DNA of 64,000 nt from Actinomadura spongiicola (GCF_003432485.1 NZ_QVNQ01000005.1:620001-684000); one strand, 5' to 3'. Shown: positions 8,607 to 17,035, numbered from the stretch's first letter. Notes: generated by a model not told the origin, from the sequence alone. Translations and numbers: made by a program.

Positions 8607-9134
8607 TCAGCTCTGCGGCTCCTTCGACGGGCGCCAGAAGACCGCCAGGAGCAGCGCGCCGCCGAGCCCGCCCGCCAGCGCGGTGATCGCAAGGCCGACC
8701 CGACCGGACAGGTCGTCCGCCACCCCGAGCGCGCGGTCGGCGGACACCGCGCCGCCGCCGAGCGCCCCCAGCGCGCACGCCACCAAGATGATCATCAGGA
8801 CGTACTCGTAGCCCTGGCCGGGGCGGAAGATGAAGAAGCCGTTGCGCAGGTGCGCGGTGATGAACGCGACCAGCATCGTGCCGACCGCGCCCGCCGCCGC
8901 GAGCGGGGTGAGGAGCCCGAGGAGCAGCAGGACGCCCGCGCCGAGTTCGGTGCCGGTGGCCATCAGCGCGTGCAGTTTCCCGGGCCGCAGCCCCATCGAC
9001 TCGAACCAGCCCGCCGTGCCCTCGATCCGGCCCCCGCCGAACGCGTGGTTCCAGCCGTGGGCGACCAGCGTGCCGCCCACGGAGACCCGCAGGATGAGGG
9101 AGGCGATGTCGACGCCCACCGCGTCCACGGCCAT
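8607..9134 (-). CDS. DoxX family membrane protein
   Basis: A 175-residue protein with four hydrophobic segments and the DoxX features LRVSVGGTLVAHGWNHAFGG near the N-terminus and MATGTELGAGVLLLLG in the second helix. DoxX proteins are small membrane proteins linked to redox and oxidative-stress functions; the biochemical role here is unknown. I chose ATG 9134 because it leaves a typical DoxX N-terminus (MAVDAVGVDIASLILR); a longer upstream frame has no coding character. It ends exactly against the convergent TetR gene. Confidence 0.8.
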   Translation of the reverse strand: MAVDAVGVDIASLILRVSVGGTLVAHGWNHAFGGGRIEGTAGWFESMGLRPGKLHALMATGTELGAGVLLLLGLLTPLAAAGAVGTMLVAFITAHLRNGFFIFRPGQGYEYVLMIILVACALGALGGGAVSADRALGVADDLSGRVGLAITALAGGLGGALLLAVFWRPSKEPQS

Positions 9135-9197
9135 GCGCGGCCCCTTTCCGCCCGGAAAACGATCCCCGCCAACGTACCGCCCGCATACTCCTCGCGC

Positions 9198-9243
9198 GGT
9201 GGGGCAGATCACAGGAGACAAGCTCCGGATCGCGTCACATTCC
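9198..9243 (+). promoter_or_regulatory. Possible Crp-like half site and GTCACATTCC element upstream of the hemerythrin-like gene
   Basis: GGTGGGGCAGATCACA (9198-9213) keeps the TCACA half of a Crp/GlxR site, with two mismatches in the other half. GTCACATTCC (9234-9243) recurs identically at 9981-9990; the copies end 57 and 59 bases before the starts of the genes at 9301 and 10050. The matched spacing suggests a shared promoter or activator element. Confidence 0.4.
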
Positions 9244-9300
9244 GCACGCCCGATCCATCTCCATGGTGGGGGTGCCGGTCGGGAGAGCTTGGGAGGCGGC

Positions 9301-9939
9301 ATGGGCGAGCCACGGCGGTTCGACCTCACGATGCTGTACGCGACCTACGACGCGTTCCGGCGCGACACGGCCCGGATGGAGGCCGCGGCGGGGGCGGACG
9401 GCGCGCTCGCCGGTATGGCGGTCGCGAACAGCTGGTGCCTGTTCACCTCTCACTGGCGCGTCCAGGACATCGCCGAGAAACGCGCCCTCTGGACGGTGAT
9501 GTACGCGACGGAGGCGGGCTCTCCGGGGCCCGTCGGAGCCGCCCTCGACGCCATGGCGTTGCGGGCGTTGCGGGTCGTCCCGCTGATGGACGCGGTCGAC
9601 GCGGCGCTGGAGCGGCGCGACCGTGACCTGTTCGCCCGGTACGCGCGGGAGCTGCGCGCGGCGGTGGGCGCGCTGCTCGACTTCAAGGAGTCGGACGTCC
9701 TGCCGCTGATCTCGTCCACGCTCACGCCGTACGAGTGGGGGACGTTCGACGTCGAGTTCCGGCGCGAGCTCGGCGTCCGGAGCCTCGGCGTCTTCCTGCC
9801 GTGGCTGCTGGACGACGCGCCCGAGGCCACCCGCCGCTCGGTGCTGCGGCTGCTGCCGCCGCCGATCCGGCTCGTCTACCGGACGAGCTGGCGGCCCCGC
9901 TACCGGCGCCGCAGCAGGGGCGCCGTGCCCGCCTGCTGA
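9301..9939 (+). CDS. Hemerythrin-like helical-bundle protein lacking the usual metal ligands
   Basis: A 212-residue, largely alpha-helical soluble protein. ATG 9301 follows a strong GGGAGGCGGC ribosome site. Its layout resembles actinobacterial hemerythrin-HHE proteins: a YDAFRRDTARM opening, a middle LFTSHWRVQDIAEKRALW segment, and LLDFKESDVLPLISSTLTPYEWG, close to the HEExxLPLI...EW pattern. However, most positions where the family has His or Glu iron ligands (ALR-preceding His, HHxxED, EHxxL, HLxHEE) carry other residues here. It may therefore be a non-metal-binding relative. The assignment rests on remembered family patterns only. It shares a promoter motif with the downstream qcrB-like gene. 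Confidence 0.5.
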   Translation: MGEPRRFDLTMLYATYDAFRRDTARMEAAAGADGALAGMAVANSWCLFTSHWRVQDIAEKRALWTVMYATEAGSPGPVGAALDAMALRALRVVPLMDAVDAALERRDRDLFARYARELRAAVGALLDFKESDVLPLISSTLTPYEWGTFDVEFRRELGVRSLGVFLPWLLDDAPEATRRSVLRLLPPPIRLVYRTSWRPRYRRRSRGAVPAC

Positions 9940-9954
9940 GACCGTCCGTCCGCG

Positions 9955-9990
9955 TGTGATCCGCTCCACAACGACCGGATGTCACATTCC
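9955..9990 (+). promoter_or_regulatory. Crp-like site and GTCACATTCC element upstream of qcrB
   Basis: TGTGATCCGCTCCACA (9955-9970) matches the Crp/GlxR pattern TGTGA-N6-TCACA with one mismatch, 80 bases before the GTG at 10050. GTCACATTCC (9981-9990) repeats the element at 9234-9243. A Crp/Fnr gene lies at 12818-13522, so local control is plausible but untested. Confidence 0.5.
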
Positions 9991-10049
9991 TCCGCCTTCG
10001 TCGGTCTTATCCGCAGAGGCGTCGATTTCCATGTGGCGAGGAGAGGGAC

Positions 10050-11750
10050 GTGACGATGGCGGGGAGTTCGGGTGCCGTCAGCGGTACGGGAGGGCGCGGG
10101 CGGGCGTCGGGGAAGCCGCCCCGGGCGGTGGACGCCTCGGCGCGGGCCCTCGACGAGCGGTTCGGCACGACCGGCTTCCTGCGCAAGTCCATGCGCAAGG
10201 CGTTCCCGGACCAGTGGAGCTTCCTGCTGGGCGAGATCGCCATGTACTCGTTCGTGATCATCCTGCTCACCGGGGTGTTCCTCACGCTGTTCTTCAAGCC
10301 GAGCATGCACGAGGTGATCTACGACGGCTCGTACACGAAGCTGAAGGGCGTGGCGATGAGCGAGGCGTACGCCTCCACGCTCAAGATCAGCTTCGATGTG
10401 CGGGGCGGGCTGCTCGTCCGGCAGATGCACCACTGGGCGACGCTCATCTTCATGGCGGCGATCCTCGTCCACCTACTGCGTAACTTCTTCACCGGCGCGT
10501 TCCGCAAGCCGCGCGAGCTGAACTGGCTGATCGGCCTCGTCATGCTCGTGCTCGTCATGTTCAACGGGCTGTTCGGCTACTCCCTGCCGGACGACCTGCT
10601 GTCCGGCACCGGGCTGCGGGTCCTGGAGGGCGTCACGCTGTCCGTCCCGCTCGTCGGCACCTACCTGGTGATGTTCCTGTTCGGCGGCGAGTTCCCCGGC
10701 ACCGACATCATCCCCCGGCTGTACGTGATCCACGTCCTGCTGATCCCGGGGATCCTGGCCGCGCTGATCCCGTTGCACGCGATCGTGCTGACCTGGCGGC
10801 AGACGCACACCCAGTTCCCGGGCAAGGGCAGCTCGAACACGACCGTTCGCGGCTACCCGTTCTTCCCCGTCTTCATCGGCAAGACCACCGCTTTCTTCCT
10901 GTGGGTGCTGGGGGTCTCGACGCTGCTGGCGGCGTTCGTCCAGATCAACCCCGTCTGGTTGTACGGGCCGTACGACCCGGGCGCGATCAGCTCCGGGTCG
11001 CAGCCCGACTGGTACATGGGCTGGCTGGAGGGCGGGCTGCGGATCATGCCCGCCTGGGAGATCGACGTGTTGGGGCACACGATCTCGCTCAGCGTGGCGA
11101 TTCCCGGGCTGGTGGTCCTCGGGCTGCTGATCGGCGGGCTCGCCGCGTATCCGTTCCTGGAGCGCTGGGTGACCGGGGACCACGAGACCCACCATCTGCT
11201 CGACCGGCCCCGGGACGTCCCGGCGCGCACCGGGCTCGGCGTCGCCGGGGTCGTGTTCTACGGGGTGCTGTGGCTGGCGGGCGGCAACGACGTCATCGCC
11301 GAGCGGTTCCACATCTCGCTGTACTGGACGACATGGATCTTCCGTGGCCTGGTGATCCTCGGGCCGGTCCTCGGCTACGTCATCGCCTACCGCATCTGCC
11401 TGGGGCTGCAACGCCGCGACCTCGGCATCGCCGAGCACGGGCTGGAGACCGGCACCATCCGCATGTCGCCGGAGGGCCGGTTCAGCGAGGTCGAACGGCC
11501 CATGTCGGACGAGGAGATCGCCGCGATCACCGATCCGCGCCCGCCGGTGGCGGTCCCGCTGGACGTGCCGCCGCCCGTCGAGGGCGTCGAGAGCCCGCGC
11601 GCCCGCCGCGGGGCGCAGCGGGTGCGCGCCGCCCTCAACCGCCGGTTCCGGGCGGACCTGGTCGCCGTGCCCGAACGGCACCCGGCACGGGACGCCGACG
11701 ATGGGAGGCGTGCGATCAACGGCTCCGACTCCGGCTCAGGCTCCGGCTGA
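10050..11750 (+). CDS. qcrB: Stand-alone cytochrome bc1 complex cytochrome b subunit
   Basis: A 566-residue di-heme cytochrome b of the actinobacterial QcrB type. Heme-ligand pairs are present: His127/128 in RQMHHWA and His141 in HLLRNFF, paired with His228 (VIHVLL) and His243 (PLHAIVL). The quinol-site motif is PDWY (319-322), the actinobacterial version of PEWY. About eight transmembrane helices precede a hydrophilic tail. GTG 10050 has GGAGAGGG upstream; ATG 10056 is the alternative. Unlike the usual qcrCAB order there is no Rieske protein or cytochrome c beside it, so it is a paralogue or part of a dispersed complex. The C-terminal 90 residues are Pro/Arg/Ser rich and end in a GSDSGSGSG tail. 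Confidence 0.9.
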   Translation: MTMAGSSGAVSGTGGRGRASGKPPRAVDASARALDERFGTTGFLRKSMRKAFPDQWSFLLGEIAMYSFVIILLTGVFLTLFFKPSMHEVIYDGSYTKLKGVAMSEAYASTLKISFDVRGGLLVRQMHHWATLIFMAAILVHLLRNFFTGAFRKPRELNWLIGLVMLVLVMFNGLFGYSLPDDLLSGTGLRVLEGVTLSVPLVGTYLVMFLFGGEFPGTDIIPRLYVIHVLLIPGILAALIPLHAIVLTWRQTHTQFPGKGSSNTTVRGYPFFPVFIGKTTAFFLWVLGVSTLLAAFVQINPVWLYGPYDPGAISSGSQPDWYMGWLEGGLRIMPAWEIDVLGHTISLSVAIPGLVVLGLLIGGLAAYPFLERWVTGDHETHHLLDRPRDVPARTGLGVAGVVFYGVLWLAGGNDVIAERFHISLYWTTWIFRGLVILGPVLGYVIAYRICLGLQRRDLGIAEHGLETGTIRMSPEGRFSEVERPMSDEEIAAITDPRPPVAVPLDVPPPVEGVESPRARRGAQRVRAALNRRFRADLVAVPERHPARDADDGRRAINGSDSGSGSG

Positions 11751-11752
11751 TC

Positions 11753-12313
11753 TCAGCGCTCGAACAGGCGGCCGATGACGGGACGGGCCAGGGTCACCGG
11801 ATCGTCGCCCGGATCAGCGGGGATGGCGCCGCTCAGCCAGAGATGCGCGAAGCCGTGGACGATCGACCACGCGGCGAGCCGGGCGGTCCGCTCGTCCTCG
11901 GGGGCGCCCGGTGAGGCGTCGTGGACGAGCCGCGCGAGGACCCGGTCGGCGCGGGCGCGGGCGGCGGCGACGTCCGGGTCGTCGGTCCGGTAGAGCGCGG
12001 GGGTGAACATGACCTCGAAGTACGCGCGGTTGTCGACGGCGAAGCGGATGTAGGCGAGGCCGACCTCGTGGAGGTCGTCGCCCCCGGCTTCGAGCGCGTC
12101 CGCGAACCGGGTGTAGCCCGCGGCGGCGACGGCGGTCAGCACGCCCGCCTTGTCGCCGAAGTGGTGGGCGGGCGCCGCGTGGGAGACACCGGCGCGGCGG
12201 GCCAGCTCACGCAGGCTCCAGGCGGCCGGGCCCCGCTCGGCGATCGCCTCGACGGCGGCCTCCAGAACGGCCCTGCGCAGGTCGCCGTGATGGTAGCTCG
12301 ACTGGTCGGTCAT
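11753..12313 (-). CDS. TetR family regulator with WHG-type C-terminal domain
   Basis: A 186-residue TetR regulator opening SSYHHGDLRRAVLEAAVEAI, characteristic of the WHG subgroup, with helix-turn-helix WSLRELARRAGVSHAAPAHHFGDKAGVL. The C-terminal half has AAWSIVHGFAHLWLSG, the WHG-type signature. It is divergent from the gene at 12403, and the 89-bp gap holds two copies of a palindrome (12328-12342 and 12363-12377). It therefore very likely represses itself and the neighbour. Its 3' end lies two bases from the convergent qcrB stop. Confidence 0.9.
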   Translation of the reverse strand: MTDQSSYHHGDLRRAVLEAAVEAIAERGPAAWSLRELARRAGVSHAAPAHHFGDKAGVLTAVAAAGYTRFADALEAGGDDLHEVGLAYIRFAVDNRAYFEVMFTPALYRTDDPDVAAARARADRVLARLVHDASPGAPEDERTARLAAWSIVHGFAHLWLSGAIPADPGDDPVTLARPVIGRLFER

Positions 12314-12327
12314 GCCGGAGATCCTAT

Positions 12328-12342
12328 CTTGTCATTGACAAG
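12328..12342. promoter_or_regulatory. TetR operator O1, perfect palindrome
   Basis: CTTGTCATTGACAAG is a perfect inverted repeat with 7-base arms around one central base, 15 bases upstream of the TetR start at 12313. A related copy lies 35 bp further on. Confidence 0.75.
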
Positions 12343-12362
12343 TCGCCCTTCGATCCGGCAAT

Positions 12363-12377
12363 CTAGCCAGTGACAAG
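12363..12377. promoter_or_regulatory. TetR operator O2, imperfect copy
   Basis: CTAGCCAGTGACAAG matches O1 at 12 of 15 positions and keeps the TGACAAG arm intact. It covers the GTG at 12370, which argues against that codon as a start and for ATG 12391 or 12403. Confidence 0.65.
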
Positions 12378-12402
12378 ATTGCTGCGCGAGATGGGGGCCG
12401 TC

Positions 12403-12789
12403 ATGCCGACACTGCCATGGACCACGCTGATCGAGGACGAACCGGAGACCAAGGTGCTGGTCATGGCCTCCCGGCTCGAGGTGCGGTCGCTGCGCCACGT
12501 GCCGGGGTTCCTCCGCGCCTCGCTCCTGCTGCTACGGCAGGCCCGCCGCGCGGACGGCGCGCACGGTGTCGCGTTGAAGGCCGAACCGTTCAAGCGGACG
12601 TTCTGGACGCTCTCCGCGTGGAGCGACAGGAAGTCCCTGGCCGCCTACTCCAACGCCGAACCGCACGCGTCCACCATGCGCCGCCAGCGCGCGGTGATGC
12701 GCGACTCCGCGTTCGTGTTCTGGGAGGCCACGGCCGCCGACCTGCCGATCGACTGGGCCGAGGCGCGGCGGCGGCTCGCCGAGTCGTGA
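12403..12789 (+). CDS. Small conserved protein, ABM/DUF3291-like
   Basis: A protein of about 128 residues from ATG 12403 (GGGGG just upstream); ATG 12391 is an in-frame alternative. The core FKRTFWTLSAWSDRKSLAAYSNAEPHASTMRRQR resembles the ferredoxin-like fold of antibiotic-monooxygenase and spheroidene-monooxygenase-like proteins, in which an FWTLSxW strand precedes a helix with PH. No catalytic residues can be assigned. It is divergent from the TetR gene and lies behind both operators, so it is the regulator's probable target. Function unknown. Confidence 0.65.
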   Translation: MPTLPWTTLIEDEPETKVLVMASRLEVRSLRHVPGFLRASLLLLRQARRADGAHGVALKAEPFKRTFWTLSAWSDRKSLAAYSNAEPHASTMRRQRAVMRDSAFVFWEATAADLPIDWAEARRRLAES

Positions 12790-12817
12790 ACCCGGGCCGG
12801 TCGACGCGGGCGGGTGG

Positions 12818-13522
12818 TCAGTCGGGCTCCTTGGCGAACTCGCGCAGGCCCGGCAGGTCCATGATGACGATCTTGCGCCAGCCGGTTCTGATCAGCCCCC
12901 GGCCGCGCAGGCCGTTGAGGGCGCGGGCGACCGTCTCCCGGGACGCGTCCATCCAGCTGCCGAGCTCCTCCTGCGACAGCGGCGGGCCGATCTCGATCGA
13001 CCCGTCCGGCGCGGGCGGGGCGTGCAGGGCCGACAGCTCCGCCAGGTCGGTCAGGAGCGCGGCGAGCCGCTGCGGGCCGCGGCTGCTCATCTGGGCCGTC
13101 AGCCGCCGGTCGGAGTCGTCGAGGCGCTGCACGAAGGTGCTCGTGACGAGCATCCACACGTCCGGGTGCTCGTCCAGGAAACCGGTGAAGCGCGCGGCGG
13201 ACACCACCAGCCCGCGGACGGGCGACAGCGCCGTCACCGTCGCCGACCGGGTCCGGCCGCCGAGCACCGCGCTCTCGGCGATCAGGTCGCCGGGGCCGCG
13301 CACGGCCAGCACCACGTCATGGCCGTCCTCGGTCGCCGAGGTCACCTTCGCCCAGCCCCGCTCCATGATGATCACATGGTCGGACTCGTCCCCCTGGTAC
13401 ACCAGGGGCGTCTTCACCGGGTACTGCCGGGGCCGCGCCGCCCGGCGCAGCGCGGCCCGCTGCGCCGGATCGAGCACGGCCCAGAAACCCGGACGCGGGG
13501 AGGACGCCGCGTACGGTGGCAC
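12818..13522 (-). CDS. Crp/Fnr family transcriptional regulator
   Basis: A 234-residue regulator with an N-terminal cyclic-nucleotide-binding fold (VKTPLVYQGDESDHVIIMERG, then DVVLAVRGPGDLIAESAVLGG) and a C-terminal winged helix. The recognition motif is LSQEELGSWMDASRETVARALNGLRGRGLI. The FGE...R(S/T)A phosphate-cassette region reads LIAESAVLGGRTRSATV, so cAMP-like ligand binding is possible. No N-terminal Fe-S cysteine set is seen, so it is not an oxygen sensor of the Fnr type. I chose GTG 13522 because GGGAGGC lies just upstream; the longer frame starting at 13609 would add an unsupported N-terminus. Crp-like sites near 9198 and 9955 are candidate targets. Confidence 0.85.
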   Translation of the reverse strand: MPPYAASSPRPGFWAVLDPAQRAALRRAARPRQYPVKTPLVYQGDESDHVIIMERGWAKVTSATEDGHDVVLAVRGPGDLIAESAVLGGRTRSATVTALSPVRGLVVSAARFTGFLDEHPDVWMLVTSTFVQRLDDSDRRLTAQMSSRGPQRLAALLTDLAELSALHAPPAPDGSIEIGPPLSQEELGSWMDASRETVARALNGLRGRGLIRTGWRKIVIMDLPGLREFAKEPD

Positions 13523-13636
13523 CAGCCCGCCTCCCTTGCGTGTGGCTTGACAGCACAGTAACCCGAAGTCGTCACTCGGGCACGATGATGACGGACGGTG
13601 CGTCCGCAACCGGTCCGGGCCGTGGAACCGGCGCGC

Positions 13637-14437
13637 TCACCGGCCGGGCGGCGGGGCGGTCCCGAGCGCCGTCTCGATGGTCAGGGCCTCGTGGTCGAAG
13701 GACAGATGGCCGGCGATCTTGGCGGCGTCCACGAGGGGCTCCTCGTACGACCACGCGGCGTCCTCCGCGCCGTCCAGCGACCAGTACGTCGCCTCCCCCT
13801 TGTAGGGGCACACGGTCCGTTTCGGGCTTTCGCGCAGCAGGTCGCGGCGCACGTCGGCGGCCGGGATGTAGAGCCGGTTCGGCAGCCCCGTCTCCGACAG
13901 CAGCATCGCCCGCTCGGTCTCGGCGACGACCTCGCCGTCCAGCAGCACGCGGACGCGCCGGGACGTGGCGCGGGCGTCGACGCGGTGGAACGGGTCGCGC
14001 AGGTGGCCGCGAACCTCCTCGTCCTCGTCGTACCAGGCGTCCATCGGTTTCCAGTAGAACGCCAGACGGCCGCGCAGCCACGCCGACTCCGGCTTCGGCT
14101 CCGGGTACGCCCAAACGGCGTTCTCGGCGGTCCGGTCGCCGACGCGGATCGTCCAGTACGCGGCGTCGCCCTTGAACGGGCAGTGCGTCGTCCGGTCGGT
14201 CCGCTCCAGCAGGTCGGTTCGCACGTCCGCCTCCGGGACGTACAGGACGGGCAGCAGTCCCGTCTCGTGCAGCAGCTTCCCCCGCTCGGTGTCCAGGACG
14301 GTCTCCCCCGCGAACACCGCGCGGACACGGCGCGGGAAGTCGTGCATGAACAACCGGTGCCGCGGACCGTCGATGGTGAAGTTGACCTCGTCTCCCGGCG
14401 AGCCCGCGAGCGGTCCCGGCCGCATGGTCAGCGACAT
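13637..14437 (-). CDS. Tandem DUF427 domain protein
   Basis: A 266-residue protein with two copies of the DUF427 (NTP_transf_9-like) domain. Each has a VRVxxxGExVxxTERxxLLxETGLxxxLYxPxADVRxDLL segment followed by CPFKGDAAYWT (first copy) or CPYKGEATYWS (second copy). The family is a common soluble actinobacterial protein of unknown activity. ATG 14437 has GGGAG upstream. It lies 28 bases after the divergent-order erythromycin-esterase gene in the same direction and may be cotranscribed with it. Confidence 0.85.
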   Translation of the reverse strand: MSLTMRPGPLAGSPGDEVNFTIDGPRHRLFMHDFPRRVRAVFAGETVLDTERGKLLHETGLLPVLYVPEADVRTDLLERTDRTTHCPFKGDAAYWTIRVGDRTAENAVWAYPEPKPESAWLRGRLAFYWKPMDAWYDEDEEVRGHLRDPFHRVDARATSRRVRVLLDGEVVAETERAMLLSETGLPNRLYIPAADVRRDLLRESPKRTVCPYKGEATYWSLDGAEDAAWSYEEPLVDAAKIAGHLSFDHEALTIETALGTAPPPGR

Positions 14438-14465
14438 TCCGTGTCTCCCGTGTTCTCGTGTGGTC

Positions 14466-15821
14466 TCAGACTCCTGTGGGCATCGTCTCCAGTTCACCAC
14501 GGCGCGCCGCCTCCAGATGCAGCGGCTGCAGCGCGGAGGTGGCACGGAACCAGCACAGCGCGTCGTACCGGTCGGCCAGCCTGGTCGGGACGTAGTGGCG
14601 CCGGTCCGCGTCCGGGTCGTAGACCACGCCGATCGCGCGGTGCCCGAGCGTCCGGGTGAGGAACGCGGGCTTGTCCTCCTCGGGCGGCACGACGAACAGG
14701 CCGCGGTGCAGCTCCGACTCGGCCAGCACCGCCTCCAGCGACCCGTGGACCGGCGGCGGGGCGTGCATGACCTCCATCGGGGCGCCCCAGCGCGGCGCGG
14801 CGATCATCTCACCGGGCCCGCCCGCGAAGCCGACCACGACGACCTGGTCGCGGCCGTGCTCGTCCCGGCCGTGCCGTTCCCGCGCGAGCTGACCGAGGTT
14901 GACCATCCCGGCCGCGGCCATGTCCGTCGCCCGCGCGTCGCCCACGTGCGTGTTGTGCGCCCACACGACGGCCCTGCCCGGCCCGGCCGGCGAGGCGTGG
15001 AACTCCATGAGCCGGTCGAGGGTGTCGGCCATGTGCACGTCCCGGACGTTCCACGACTCCGGCCCGCCGCCGATCATGGCGCGGTAGTAGCGTTCGGCGC
15101 CCGCGGCGACCTCGGCGTTCTGCCGGGCGTCGAACTCCGCCATCGGATCTCCGGTTCCGCCGCGGCCCGTCCGGGGCGCCACGGGACGGCGGAGCCTGGT
15201 CAGCAACGCCAGGATCTCCTCCTCGCAGCCGCGCGGCACCAGGCCGGTGTTCCAGCCGTAGGCCTGCGGATCCGCGCCGTGCGGCTCGAAGCAGCGGTAG
15301 GCCTCCAGCGCCGTCGCGAGATACTCCGGGCGGTGCTCCGCCAGGTAGTCGATGACGGCCCGGAGCGACTCCCACAGGCTGTAGACGTCCAGCCCGTAGA
15401 ATCCGGTCCGCTCCCCCGGCGGCAGGCCGGCGTTGCGGTCGCGCAACCAGCGGCAGAACTTGACGGTCTCCTCGTTGGCCCACATCCACGTCGGCCACCG
15501 CTCGTAGGCGTCGAGCGCGGCTCGCGGGTCGTCGGCCGAGCCGGGCGCGAGCGTCACCGACCGGCCCACCCGCCGGCAGTCCGGCCAGTCGCCCTCGACC
15601 GCGACGATCGAGAACCCGCGTTCGGCGACCAGGCGCCGGGTGAGCGCGGCCCGCCACGCGTAGTACTCGTGCGTCCCGTGGCTGGCCTCGCCGATCAGGA
15701 CGCAGCGGGCCGTGCCGATCCGGTCCATGAGCGGGCCGAGGTCATCCTCGTACTCCAACGGCAGCGCGGCCCCGACCACCTCACCGGCCATGCCGTCCCC
15801 GGGACCTCCTGGGCGTGGCAT
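14466..15821 (-). CDS. Erythromycin esterase family protein
   Basis: A 451-residue member of the erythromycin-esterase (EreA/B-like) hydrolase family. Conserved blocks include CVLIGEASHGTHEYY (catalytic His and Glu region), VAVEGDWPDC, ERTGFYGLDVYSL and VVWAHNTHVGDARA. In characterised relatives these enzymes open macrolide lactones or hydrolyse succinoglycan-like esters; many actinobacterial members have no known substrate. No signal peptide is seen. Macrolide resistance cannot be claimed from sequence. The start at 15821 (MPRPGGPGDGMAGEV) may be about 10 residues long, with ATG MAGEVV as alternative. Confidence 0.8.
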   Translation of the reverse strand: MPRPGGPGDGMAGEVVGAALPLEYEDDLGPLMDRIGTARCVLIGEASHGTHEYYAWRAALTRRLVAERGFSIVAVEGDWPDCRRVGRSVTLAPGSADDPRAALDAYERWPTWMWANEETVKFCRWLRDRNAGLPPGERTGFYGLDVYSLWESLRAVIDYLAEHRPEYLATALEAYRCFEPHGADPQAYGWNTGLVPRGCEEEILALLTRLRRPVAPRTGRGGTGDPMAEFDARQNAEVAAGAERYYRAMIGGGPESWNVRDVHMADTLDRLMEFHASPAGPGRAVVWAHNTHVGDARATDMAAAGMVNLGQLARERHGRDEHGRDQVVVVGFAGGPGEMIAAPRWGAPMEVMHAPPPVHGSLEAVLAESELHRGLFVVPPEEDKPAFLTRTLGHRAIGVVYDPDADRRHYVPTRLADRYDALCWFRATSALQPLHLEAARRGELETMPTGV

Positions 15822-16060
15822 CGGCGCACCCCCCTTCGTCGTCGTCCTCCCCGCGTTCCCCGGATCGGCCGATCGATGCAGCCGACCCGGGGGGGTTCGC
15901 GACGGATCCGGAAGGGGGTGAAAAGGGGTCTAGGGCCCGTCTCGACGTGGCCTCAGCCCCGCACGCGAACGCGTGACCCGCCCGGTGCCGCTCGCCCCAG
16001 GAACGGTCACGTAGCGAGCCGCCAGGCGAGCGCAGTGGGCCGGGACTGTAGTTAACACAG

Positions 16061-17035
16061 CTAGACGTCCCGCAGGATCCCGGTGGTGGCGGCGCGGTAC
16101 GCGGTGGGCGTCACGCCGTAGGCGGCGCGGAAGGCGCGGCTGAAGGCCGCGGCGTCGGGCAGCCCCCAGCGGTTGGCGATGGCGCCGATCCGCTGGGTGC
16201 CGAGGAACGGGTCGCCGAGTTCGCGGCGACAGTGTTCGAGGCGGCGGGTGCGGACGTAGCGGGCGACGGTCGTGCCCGCGGGCTGGAACACCCGGTACAG
16301 CTGCCGGACGGAGATGTGGTGCGCCTCGGCGATCGTGGCCGGGGACAGCGCGGGGTCGTGCAGCCTCGCCTCGATCCACTCCTTGATGGCGCGCAGCATC
16401 TCGGCTCCCTCCGGGGACGGGGTCGGAGGGGCGCCCAGCCATTCGCTGGCCGCCCCGGTCACCAGCTCGACGATGGCGCCGCCGAGGTGGTGGGCGTAGG
16501 GCTCGTCGGCGGCGGCGCCGTCGGTGTCGCCGTCCTCGGCGAGGGCGCCGAGCAGCGAGGAGACCAGCCTTCCGTGTCGGGACTGCTCGGCGAGCAGGAT
16601 GCCGCCGAAGGCGGCGAGGCGCTCGGGCGGGAGCGGGACGGCACGGTGCGGGATCACGACGGTGAAGATGTGGTGCGCGTCGAAACAGATCTCGACCGGG
16701 CGGGTGAGGTCGTAGAACACCACGTCGCCGACGCCGACGCGGGTGTGGCGGCCGTTCTGTCGCAGTACGAACGAGCCGCGCAGGACGAGCCCGAGCTTGT
16801 AGCACTCCCTGGTGTCGTGGGCGATCTGGCGGGCGCTGCGGCGCACCATGTGCGCCGGGGCGTACACGTCTCCGGCCTCGACGGGGCCGAACGTGCGGGC
16901 GGACAGCCGCGCGGTGAAGGGACCGGGGAGCCGCGGCTGGATATGGAAAGGACCGAACGCCGAGTTGATCAGGTGACGCCAGTAATCGGCCTGATCTTGG
17001 GCAGCATGATCCGAGGTGTCAGCGAGCGTAGGCAT
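16061..17035 (-). CDS. AraC family transcriptional regulator
   Basis: A 324-residue regulator. The N-terminal two thirds form an AraC-binding-like (cupin-type) sensor, with YKLGLVLRGSFVLRQNGRHTRVGVGDVVFYDLTRP as the jelly-roll core. The C-terminal third has both AraC helix-turn-helices (LSPATIAEAHHISVRQLYRVFQ and RIGAIANRWGLPDAAAFSRAFRAAYG). This layout resembles activators of aromatic or amine catabolism (FeaR/AlkS-like). It is divergent from the intradiol dioxygenase at 17297, separated by 261 bp, so it probably controls that gene. Confidence 0.9.
   Translation of the reverse strand: MPTLADTSDHAAQDQADYWRHLINSAFGPFHIQPRLPGPFTARLSARTFGPVEAGDVYAPAHMVRRSARQIAHDTRECYKLGLVLRGSFVLRQNGRHTRVGVGDVVFYDLTRPVEICFDAHHIFTVVIPHRAVPLPPERLAAFGGILLAEQSRHGRLVSSLLGALAEDGDTDGAAADEPYAHHLGGAIVELVTGAASEWLGAPPTPSPEGAEMLRAIKEWIEARLHDPALSPATIAEAHHISVRQLYRVFQPAGTTVARYVRTRRLEHCRRELGDPFLGTQRIGAIANRWGLPDAAAFSRAFRAAYGVTPTAYRAATTGILRDV

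Noticed and set aside
12370..12402. GTG 12370 as start of the ABM-like gene
   Set aside because: It lies inside the second TetR operator and has no ribosome site.
14466..15821. Macrolide-resistance esterase
   Set aside because: The family is broad and most members have no shown macrolide activity; only family membership is supported.
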